Source: Planctomycetaceae bacterium (GTDB taxonomy: Bacteria; Planctomycetota; Planctomycetia; Planctomycetales; Planctomycetaceae). Taken from it: DNA of 5,585 nucleotides. The notes beneath the pieces are model-generated. The model was not told where the DNA came from and made no database searches. It worked only from the letters and a program-made list of their open reading frames with translations. The stretch lies in the NCBI GenBank assembly GCA_003445035.1, contig DLVV01000028.1:25468-31052 (forward strand), given 5' to 3'. Numbering within the stretch: the first letter of the stretch is position 1; every line of letters starts with the position of its first letter. This document shows positions 1-5,585 of the stretch, in pieces. The position numbers and the translations under genes were made by a program.

Positions 1-911
1 TCTTCGACCAGCTGGTCCTCTTCCCCGGAGAAGATCCTCTTTTTCGATCGCCACTTTCGGCGGGGAGCGGGTTCGGGCGAAACGTGAACAACATGCCTGA
101 GGAACACACCCATCGAAACGACCATCAGGGCGGGGGCCGAGACCATCGCAGCGAGCTTCAGGAACGCCACCATGTGGGGGGAAAGTTCGATCACCGACGC
201 GTTGATCACCGTCGGTTCCAGGATCAGCACCAGCCCCGCGACGGCTGTCGCGGTCGAGAGCCACAACAGCAGGCGAGCCGTACGGCTGGTCTTCATTTCG
301 CCGTCCATAACCAGGATGACACTGGCACCCAACGCGGCCAAAGGCAGCAGCCAGGCAAGAACCTCGCGCTGCCAGACACCCTCGAACTCGAACTGTGACA
401 CCAGCACCTGGGAAATCGCCTGGTGGGCACCGGTGCCGACGATTCCGGCAATCACCAACCAGCTGATCGCCACTCGGGTCCAGGCCCGGTAACGCCCGTC
501 GAAGTCGGTCAGGCAATGGCCTCGTACCCAGCCGATCACCAGTGCCAACTGTGCCGCCACGACCAGCAGGGCGCTGGCCGTCCACGTCGCCGCGTGCGGC
601 GTGTCGACACCGAACACACTCTTGTGGGCACTACGGAACAGTTCGGGGACACTCTCCTGGAACCACGCCGCCGCAATCACGGCGTCGCATGCTCCCAACA
701 ACAACAGCGACCAGGCCAACACCGCCCACGCCGATCGAGGAACAACCATCCTGATACTCAGGGTCGCCGGCCTGGACGATTGGACCTGGGACGTCTCGCC
801 ACCGTCAACAGCCGCCGTCGCTTCGGCCGTCTCTGGTGACTCCTGGTCGACTGCCAGCCGCCTCCGTCGTCGCTCATCCAGCCAGCGTGCACCGGCGAAT
901 CGCATGGCCAT
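1..911 (-). CDS. Unrecognised six-helix membrane protein (3' end beyond the window)
   Basis: The frame is open from 911 to the left edge, giving 303 complete codons and no stop. I do not recognise the family. What is seen: residues 1-58 are hydrophilic, with an Arg-rich stretch (RRRRR at 14-18) followed by an Ala/Glu/Thr-rich linker. About six hydrophobic segments follow, near residues 62-83, 108-129, 146-163, 185-203, 211-232 and 247-272. A basic tail (RRKWRSKKR, about 284-292) then leads into an acidic run at the edge. Positive charge at both ends fits an inner-membrane protein with N- and C-termini in the cytoplasm. The ATG at 911 is preferred over the in-frame ATG at 905 because AGGAG at 920-924 sits 8 nt upstream of 911 but 14 nt upstream of 905. 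There is no cleavable signal peptide. It is divergent from the SGNH-like gene at 1135. The reading frame is supported by the coherent alternation of hydrophobic helices and charged loops over 900 bases; other frames here give Arg/Pro/Ser-rich low-complexity products. Function unknown. Confidence 0.78.
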   Translation of the reverse strand, partial: MAMRFAGARWLDERRRRRLAVDQESPETAEATAAVDGGETSQVQSSRPATLSIRMVVPRSAWAVLAWSLLLLGACDAVIAAAWFQESVPELFRSAHKSVFGVDTPHAATWTASALLVVAAQLALVIGWVRGHCLTDFDGRYRAWTRVAISWLVIAGIVGTGAHQAISQVLVSQFEFEGVWQREVLAWLLPLAALGASVILVMDGEMKTSRTARLLLWLSTATAVAGLVLILEPTVINASVIELSPHMVAFLKLAAMVSAPALMVVSMGVFLRHVVHVSPEPAPRRKWRSKKRIFSGEEDQLVE

Positions 912-919
912 CGCACCCA

Positions 920-924
920 CTCCT
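920..924 (-). promoter_or_regulatory. Ribosome binding site of the membrane-protein gene
   Basis: The minus strand reads AGGAG here, followed by 8 nt and then ATG at 911. This is a near-ideal Shine-Dalgarno match and spacing. It decides between two in-frame ATG codons only two codons apart (911 and 905). Confidence 0.7.
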
Positions 925-1070
925 GTTTCCAGAACGCCCGATCGATCGGTTCTCGCCGCCGTCGTCGGATTCGAACAGCCCACAACGGGCTCATTCGCTC
1001 TTTATCGGCTCTCTCCACCCACTTTCGTTGGCCCAACCGCTGCCCCGACCAACATTTCCGGGCTATGCTT

Positions 1071-1096
1071 TGTGAGGACGACCGTCTGTGAGGACG
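1071..1096 (+). repeat. 10-bp tandem direct repeat TGTGAGGACG, period 16
   Basis: TGTGAGGACG occurs exactly at 1071-1080 and again at 1087-1096, separated by ACCGTC. The two copies lie 39-64 bp before the ATG at 1135 and just after the TATGCT element. Exact copies with a period of 16 bases could be paired regulator sites or a small local duplication. The sequence alone does not tell which. Confidence 0.55.
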
Positions 1097-1099
1097 GTC
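1080..1099 (+). promoter_or_regulatory. Perfect 7-bp hairpin in the leader of the SGNH-like gene
   Basis: GACCGTC (1080-1086) and GACGGTC (1093-1099) are exact reverse complements around the 6-nt loop TGTGAG. The stem is GC-rich and interleaves with the direct repeat at 1071-1096. No U-run follows, so it is not an intrinsic terminator. It could be an mRNA leader structure or an operator-like inverted repeat. Confidence 0.4.
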
Positions 1100-1121
1100 C
1101 AGATCGGGACCACGCGGGTCC

Positions 1122-1128
1122 GGGGTGA
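1122..1128 (+). promoter_or_regulatory. Ribosome binding site of the SGNH-like gene
   Basis: GGGGTGA matches the 3' half of the Shine-Dalgarno consensus (GGTGA), with 6 nt between it and the ATG at 1135. Its last three bases (1126-1128) form a TGA stop in the reading frame of the gene, so translation cannot start further upstream. This fixes 1135 as the first possible start. Confidence 0.5.
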
Positions 1129-1134
1129 CTCACC

Positions 1135-1962
1135 ATGACATCTCATTCCTCCTTCCCACTGGGAGATTCGGGGCGTTCGCGACGTCGCCTGCTGGTGATC
1201 CAGGCGGCCGCGGAGGAGGAGGAAAAGCGGGCGAGGAAGCTGGCGCGGACAGCACAACGGGCTGCCGACAGTGACCAGAAAGAGCGCGCGGGCAAGGATC
1301 TTGCCGGCGTTCAAACCGGGGAGGCGGTTGGACGAGCCGTGCCCGAATTGATCGGAGATGGAACATCGGCCGAAGGGAATCCGGATGGGTCCGAAAACGA
1401 CACCCTGCAGTTGCGAACCTTTGATCCCGGAGATGACGATCCCGACCGGAAAGACGTCCTGGAGACGATCCGCGAGCTGATGTCGGGCCCGCGCCCGGCG
1501 ACCTGGGTCTTCTGCGGAGACGAACCGGTTGAAACGGCCTTCCCCAACCAGTTCGCCGCCGAACTCCGCACCACCTACCGCCGGCCGCTTGACGTGGTCG
1601 TGAACACGCTGGTGCCCGATTCACCGATCAAGATGGTCCTCGAACACCTCGAGTGGCAAGTGGGCCGATTTCATCCCGACGTGGTCAATCTGGTCATCGG
1701 TTCAACCACGGCGTCGACCGGACCGGGATTTGCCGCGACACTGACCACGCTTGTCGATCGGCTGCAGGAGCTGGGAGCGGCGGTCGTGATACACGCTCCT
1801 GACCCGGACGGATCCGACGAGCTTCAGATCCAGGTCGACGAGATCCGCGAGTTGGCCGGCGGACGGGCCATTCCGATGGTCGACCACGCCGGCGCCGACG
1901 GCGACCAGCAACGGGTGGACCGTCTCTGTAAGGCACTCAAGCTGCAACGTCCCGTCAGCTAG
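1135..1962 (+). CDS. SGNH/GDSL-hydrolase-like protein, probably catalytically inactive
   Basis: This 275-residue protein has no signal peptide or membrane segment, so it is likely cytoplasmic. Residues 1-22 are basic. Residues about 24-55 form a charged Ala/Glu/Lys/Arg stretch likely to be helical or coiled-coil, and about 56-105 look disordered and acidic. From about 106 the pattern follows planctomycete-type SGNH hydrolases: a strand ending WVFCGDE (124-130) where block I has GDS; the ELR..YRRPLDVVVNT stretch (143-158); a helix with EWQVGRFHPDVV (173-184); the strand LVIGSTT (186-192) where block III has GxND; and a late VDH (249-251) near the usual Asp/His block. The nucleophile Ser appears replaced by Glu130, the block II Gly by Asp162, and the block III Asn by Thr191 or Thr192. 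The final catalytic His is not obvious; His251 is adjacent to the Asp, not spaced from it. Fold assignment is an inference from motif order; lack of hydrolase activity is a second inference. In-frame TGA at 1126-1128 fixes the earliest start. The stop (1960-1962) overlaps that of the convergent lipoprotein gene. Confidence 0.8.
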   Translation: MTSHSSFPLGDSGRSRRRLLVIQAAAEEEEKRARKLARTAQRAADSDQKERAGKDLAGVQTGEAVGRAVPELIGDGTSAEGNPDGSENDTLQLRTFDPGDDDPDRKDVLETIRELMSGPRPATWVFCGDEPVETAFPNQFAAELRTTYRRPLDVVVNTLVPDSPIKMVLEHLEWQVGRFHPDVVNLVIGSTTASTGPGFAATLTTLVDRLQELGAAVVIHAPDPDGSDELQIQVDEIRELAGGRAIPMVDHAGADGDQQRVDRLCKALKLQRPVS

Positions 1963-2336
1963 TCGTCCGGCGACTCGGAGCTCGACTCAGAAGCCTTCTT
2001 GAAGGTCGCGATGGCTTTCTTGAAGCGCACAACTGTTTCGGCCATCATCGGAGTCCACCCGAATTCCCTCAATCGGTCCACCGGGAAGATCCTGCCGCTG
2101 CCCATCGGCACAATCTCGACGCGAATGTAGTTCGGATGAAACGAAATCCGCGTAGCATCCATAGTCCCTTCATTCACTTCGGTGTCCGCGGTCTGGACCA
2201 TGTACTTGACATGGAACATGCCGACGACGACCTCAACTGCAGACGGTGGTGGTGACGCCATGTTGATCGGCGAGTTGCAGCCCGCAAGGACAAGTGCCAA
2301 CAGCCCCAGTGCAACTGCAACGACTTGAGATTTCAT
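1959..2336 (-). CDS. Small predicted lipoprotein, unknown function
   Basis: This 125-residue protein starts with Met-Lys, then a hydrophobic stretch (residues 5-18) ending in the lipobox LAGC, with Cys20 as the lipidation site. That is a classic type II signal peptide for Lgt/LspA processing and membrane anchoring. Asn21 follows Cys20, so no Asp-type inner-membrane retention signal is seen. A short Pro/Ser linker (28-32) leads to a mature domain of about 75 residues with alternating hydrophobic and charged positions, probably mostly beta. A Lys-rich helix (about 105-114) follows, then a Ser/Glu/Asp tail. I do not recognise the domain. The start is the ATG at 2336, 30 bp after the carB stop. 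No strong Shine-Dalgarno is present (only AGAG-type purine runs), which would fit coupling to carB translation or transcription. Third codon positions look less GC-biased than in carB. The stop lies in the CTAG shared with the SGNH-like gene. Confidence 0.8.
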   Translation of the reverse strand: MKSQVVAVALGLLALVLAGCNSPINMASPPPSAVEVVVGMFHVKYMVQTADTEVNEGTMDATRISFHPNYIRVEIVPMGSGRIFPVDRLREFGWTPMMAETVVRFKKAIATFKKASESSSESPDD

Positions 2337-2366
2337 CTCTGCGTCTCTTTCAGTTTCCTGAGCCCG

Positions 2367-5300
2367 TTACTTGCCGCCTGATGCCTGGGCGGCGACCGCT
2401 TTCATCCAGTCCTGCAATGCCCGCACACGCGGCACGGGGTTCTCGACCATCGCCTCGAGCGCCCGCACCACGGCCAGGCACCCTGGAACGGTCGTCACGC
2501 AGGGCACCCCGTGGGCCACCGCAGCAGCGCGGATCTTGCCCTCGTCGGTCCGGGCCCCCTTACCGTTGGGCGTGTTGAAGATGAACTGGATGTCGCCATT
2601 GGCGAGGTAGTCCAGCAGGTTGGGTCGACCCTGCGCCAGCTTCTTGATCGCCTCGACTTCAACCTCTCCCTCGCGGAGAACCTCGGCCGTCCCCGCGGTG
2701 GCCACCAGCTGAAATCCCATGTCCGTGAGCCGACGCGCCGGCTCAATCATCGCCGCCTTGTGCGGGCTGGCCATGCTGATAAACACCCGCCCCTCGCGAG
2801 GCAGGTCGTTCCCGGCTGCCAGCTGGCTCTTGGCAAACGCTACGGCGAACGACTCGTCGATCCCCATCACTTCGCCGGTCGACCGCATCTCGGGCCCCAG
2901 GATGATATCGACACCGGCAAACCGGTTGAACGGAAAGACGCTCTCCTTGACCGACGTGTGCTCGGGAACAATCTCGGTCGTCACGCCCAGTTCCGCGAGT
3001 GTCACTCCGGTCATCACCTTCGCCGCCACCCGGGCCAGCGAGATGCCGGTGGACTTGGAGACGAACGGCACCGTCCGGCTGGCCCGTGGATTCACCTCCA
3101 GCACATACAGCTTGTTGTCCTTCACGGCAAACTGGATATTCATCAACCCGCGAACCTGCAGTGCCTCGGAAAGCCGACGTGCCGCCTGCTTGATCTCCTC
3201 GATCATCTCTGCCGACAGCGAGTAGGGGGGCAGGGCGCAGGCCGAGTCGCCCGAGTGCACCCCGGCTTCCTCGATGTGCTCCATCACGCCACCGACCAGG
3301 GTCATCTGGCCGTCCCCAATCGCATCAACGTCGACCTCGATCGCGTCCTCGAGGAACTTGTCGATCAGCACCGGATGGTCCGGCGACGCTTCGACCGCCT
3401 CGGCCATGTACCGGACCAGGGACGTCTCGTCGTAACAGATCTCCATCGCCCGCCCACCCAGCACGTAGCTGGGGCGAACCAGGATGGGATAACCGACCTG
3501 GTCGGCCACCGCCCGGGCCTGTTCGACGTTGGTCGCGATTCCGTTGGCCGGCTGGCGGAGGCCCGCCTGGCGAAGAATCGACTGGAACCGTTCACGATCC
3601 TCGGCCGCGTCGATCATGTCCGGGCTGGTGCCGATGATCGTCACTCCCGAAGCCTCGAGCCCCCGGGCCAGGTTCAACGGCGTCTGGCCACCAAACTGTA
3701 CGATCACTCCGTCGGGATTCAGCCGGTCGCAGATGTTGAGCACGTCCTCGGTCGTCAGCGGCTCAAAGAACAGCAGGTCCGAAGTGTCGTAGTCGGTCGA
3801 GACCGTTTCGGGATTCGAGTTGACCATGATGCTCTCGATTCCCAGTTCGCGGAGAGCGAACGAGGCCTGGCAGCAGCAGTAGTCGAACTCGATTCCCTGG
3901 CCGATCCGATTGGGACCACCACCGAGAATCATGATCCGCGGATGGCCGTCCTCGTTATCCGGTGTCTCGTCCTCGTCCTCGTACGTCGAATAGTAGTACG
4001 GCGTGTACGCCTCGAACTCGGCCGCACACGTATCGACCTGCTTGAACGTCGCCACGATGCCCAGCCCCAGGCGATGACTCCGCACCTCGCTCTCACTCGT
4101 ATCCCACCACCCGGCAAGCTGCTGATCGGAAAACCCGTTCCGCTTGCCCTCGCGGAGCACCTCAGCCGGCACATTCTCCAGGCGATCGTACCCCCGTAGC
4201 CGCCGTTCGAATTCGACCAATTGCCGCAACTGGTACAGGAACCACGGGTCGATCCCGGTCAGTTCTCGGATCTCTTCCACGGACATCCCGTCCAGGAAAG
4301 CGAACCTCAGGAAAAAGATCCGCTCGTCGTTGGCGACCGAGAGTTTCTGCTGGATCTGATCGGTGGTCGGCTGTCGATCGGTGCCCCAGAGATCCTTCTT
4401 GCCGCCACCGAGACCGAAATGCCCAATTTCCAGGCCCCGCAACGCCTTCTGCAGAGATTCGCGAAAGGTCCGCCCGATCGCCATCGTCTCGCCGACCGAT
4501 TTCATCTGGACGGTCAACTCGGGATCGGCATCAGGAAATTTCTCGAACGTCCATCTCGGGATCTTGGTCACCACGTAGTCGATGGTCGGCTCGAAACAGG
4601 CGGGTGTTTCACGAGTGATATCGTTGGAGATCTCGTCGAGCCGATAACCGACGGCCAGCTTTGCGGCGATCTTGGCGATCGGAAAACCGGTCGCCTTGCT
4701 CGCCAGCGCACTCGAACGGCTGACCCTCGGATTCATCTCGATGATCACCATCCGATCCGATTCCGGGTCAATCGCAAACTGGACATTCGATCCACCGGTC
4801 TCGACCCCGATTTCACGCATGCAGGCGATCGTCGCATCCCGCATCCGCTGATACTCCTTGTCGGTCAACGTCTGGGCCGGCGCAACAGTGATCGAGTCTC
4901 CGGTGTGAACACCCATCGGATCGAGGTTCTCAATCGAGCAGATGATCACGACGTTGTCGGCAACGTCCCGCATCACCTCCATCTCGAACTCTTTCCACCC
5001 GATCACCGACTCCTCGAGCAGCACCTCATGGACCGGCGAGAGTTCCAGCCCGCGACGGACCTTCGCCTCGAACTCGTCCTTGTTGTAGGCAATCCCTCCG
5101 CCGGAGCCGCCCAGCGTGTAGCTGGGTCGAATGACAATCGGCAGGCCAATCTCCCGGACCGCCTGGCGACCCTCCTCCAGGTTGTGGACGATGAAACTGG
5201 TGGGGACATCCAACCCGATCGATTCCATCGCCTTCTTGAAGCTCGCCCGCTCCTCAGCCTTCGCGATCACATGCTCCTTGGCCCCGATCAACTCGACGCC

Positions 5301-5585
5301 GAGTTGGTCGAGCACACCACGGCGGGCCAGGTCCATGGCGACGTTCAATCCCGTCTGCCCGCCCAGGGTCGGCAACAGCGCGTCGGGACGCTCGGTCTCG
5401 ATGATCTTCTGGACGTACTGCCAGGTGATCGGCTCGATGTAAGTCCGATCCGCCATCTCGGGATCGGTCATGATCGTGGCGGGGTTCGAGTTGACCAGGG
5501 TCACCTCGTACCCTTCCTCGCGCAAAGCCTTGCACGCCTGGACACCTGAATAGTCGAATTCACAGGCCTGGCCGATCACGATCGG
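2367..5585 (-). CDS. carB: Carbamoyl-phosphate synthetase large subunit (5' end beyond the window)
   Basis: CarB takes ammonia from the CarA glutaminase plus bicarbonate and two ATP and makes carbamoyl phosphate for pyrimidine and arginine synthesis in the cytoplasm. The frame is open to the right edge, where it reads [14 protein letters not shown], a motif found near residue 17 of E. coli CarB. So 1072 residues are visible and about 16-20 are missing; the GTG at 5577-5579 encodes the Val of this motif and is not a start. Numbered from that Val: first ATP-grasp half with the glycine loop (about 157-162), [14 protein letters not shown] (225-238), NVQFA (265-269) and EMNPR (281-285); helical connector about 400-545; second half from [15 protein letters not shown] (553-567), with HSGDSA (775-780), NIQFAV (814-819) and EVNPR (828-832); C-terminal MGS-like allosteric domain about 929-1060 with TAGT (961-964), QGRPN (983-987) and NTP (1002-1004). 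The EMNPR/EVNPR metal and nucleotide motifs are intact in both halves, so the enzyme should be active. Pro at 1004 stands where E. coli has Thr in its effector site, so regulation may differ. The total length would match the family (about 1070-1090). Confidence 0.98.
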   Translation of the reverse strand, partial: PIVIGQACEFDYSGVQACKALREEGYEVTLVNSNPATIMTDPEMADRTYIEPITWQYVQKIIETERPDALLPTLGGQTGLNVAMDLARRGVLDQLGVELIGAKEHVIAKAEERASFKKAMESIGLDVPTSFIVHNLEEGRQAVREIGLPIVIRPSYTLGGSGGGIAYNKDEFEAKVRRGLELSPVHEVLLEESVIGWKEFEMEVMRDVADNVVIICSIENLDPMGVHTGDSITVAPAQTLTDKEYQRMRDATIACMREIGVETGGSNVQFAIDPESDRMVIIEMNPRVSRSSALASKATGFPIAKIAAKLAVGYRLDEISNDITRETPACFEPTIDYVVTKIPRWTFEKFPDADPELTVQMKSVGETMAIGRTFRESLQKALRGLEIGHFGLGGGKKDLWGTDRQPTTDQIQQKLSVANDERIFFLRFAFLDGMSVEEIRELTGIDPWFLYQLRQLVEFERRLRGYDRLENVPAEVLREGKRNGFSDQQLAGWWDTSESEVRSHRLGLGIVATFKQVDTCAAEFEAYTPYYYSTYEDEDETPDNEDGHPRIMILGGGPNRIGQGIEFDYCCCQASFALRELGIESIMVNSNPETVSTDYDTSDLLFFEPLTTEDVLNICDRLNPDGVIVQFGGQTPLNLARGLEASGVTIIGTSPDMIDAAEDRERFQSILRQAGLRQPANGIATNVEQARAVADQVGYPILVRPSYVLGGRAMEICYDETSLVRYMAEAVEASPDHPVLIDKFLEDAIEVDVDAIGDGQMTLVGGVMEHIEEAGVHSGDSACALPPYSLSAEMIEEIKQAARRLSEALQVRGLMNIQFAVKDNKLYVLEVNPRASRTVPFVSKSTGISLARVAAKVMTGVTLAELGVTTEIVPEHTSVKESVFPFNRFAGVDIILGPEMRSTGEVMGIDESFAVAFAKSQLAAGNDLPREGRVFISMASPHKAAMIEPARRLTDMGFQLVATAGTAEVLREGEVEVEAIKKLAQGRPNLLDYLANGDIQFIFNTPNGKGARTDEGKIRAAAVAHGVPCVTTVPGCLAVVRALEAMVENPVPRVRALQDWMKAVAAQASGGK

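Larger units (their letters stand above)
912..1134. other. Divergent intergenic region, 223 bp
   Basis: This is non-coding DNA between two divergently transcribed genes, so it should hold both promoters. No strong -35/-10 pair is visible. TATGCT at 1064-1069 on the plus strand resembles a -10 box, but the bases 17 nt upstream (TGCCCC) are a poor -35. On the minus strand GATAAA (about 1001-1006) is a weak -10-like match without a partner at proper spacing. Small symmetric elements occur: GTTGG-C-CCAAC at 1027-1037, and AGCCC/GGGCT arms around a 5-nt loop at 977-991. The most structured part, a direct repeat with a hairpin at 1071-1099, is listed separately. Short open frames crossing this region have no coding character. 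Confidence 0.6.

Noticed and set aside
1027..1037. Short palindrome GTTGG-C-CCAAC as an operator
   Set aside because: Arms of 5 bp are expected by chance in a region of this size, and no second copy was seen nearby.
84..1128. Several overlapping plus-strand frames of 70-175 codons (84-398, 172-492, 423-839, 601-1128)
   Set aside because: They lie opposite the membrane-protein gene and the intergenic region. Their compositions are Arg/His/Gln or Ser/Thr/Pro rich, and they lack credible ribosome binding sites.
1130..1624. 164-codon minus-strand frame opposite the SGNH-like gene
   Set aside because: The product is Arg/Pro/Ser-rich low complexity, while the plus strand gives a coherent folded-protein pattern and a ribosome binding site.
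1961..1975. Possible terminator at the convergent gene ends (AGTCG/CGACT arms around TCCGG)
   Set aside because: The stem is only 5 bp, there is no T-run on either side, and it lies within the lipoprotein coding sequence. It is too weak to call an intrinsic terminator.
2511..4199. 562-codon open frame on the plus strand, opposite carB
   Set aside because: It is fully antisense to clearly conserved CarB sequence. Its product is His/Arg/Leu/Asp-rich with no recognisable domain, as expected from the complement of a GC-rich gene with strong third-position bias.
4221..5549. 442-codon open frame on the plus strand, opposite carB
   Set aside because: It is again antisense to conserved CarB motifs, with an Arg/His/Asp-rich product and no domain. 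It is a shadow of codon bias in carB.
5577..5579. GTG as the start codon of carB
   Set aside because: It encodes the Val of [14 protein letters not shown]. The frame continues upstream as Pro-Ile to the window edge, and CarB proteins have about 16-20 residues before this motif.

Overview
The window looks like chromosomal DNA from a GC-rich bacterium. The CarB sequence, together with a cytoplasmic protein that resembles planctomycete-type SGNH hydrolases, suggests the phylum Planctomycetota. This assignment rests on pattern recognition and is tentative. No tRNA, rRNA, CRISPR array, insertion sequence, phage gene or origin was seen.

Layout from left to right: (1) 1-911, minus strand: an unrecognised membrane protein with about six helices. 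Its 3' end lies beyond the left edge, and a good Shine-Dalgarno sequence marks its start. (2) 912-1134: a 223-bp divergent intergenic region with a 10-bp tandem direct repeat interleaved with a perfect 7-bp hairpin, just upstream of the next gene. (3) 1135-1962, plus strand: a 275-residue protein with a charged, probably coiled-coil N-terminus and a C-terminal SGNH-hydrolase-like fold. Its expected catalytic and oxyanion-hole residues appear to be replaced, so it is a candidate pseudoenzyme. (4) 1959-2336, minus strand: a small lipoprotein. Its stop codon overlaps the stop of the preceding convergent gene within one palindromic CTAG. (5) 2367-5585, minus strand: carB, the large subunit of carbamoyl-phosphate synthetase, nearly complete but lacking about 16-20 N-terminal residues beyond the right edge.

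The carB and lipoprotein genes are 30 bp apart in the same direction and are probably co-transcribed, with carB first. The SGNH-like gene and the membrane-protein gene are divergent and may share regulatory DNA. CarB makes carbamoyl phosphate for pyrimidine and arginine synthesis. The other three genes have no function that can be read from the sequence with confidence. Most of the window is ordinary housekeeping or hypothetical content. The points most worth a second look are the apparently inactivated SGNH protein, the shared stop-codon palindrome and the repeat/hairpin leader.
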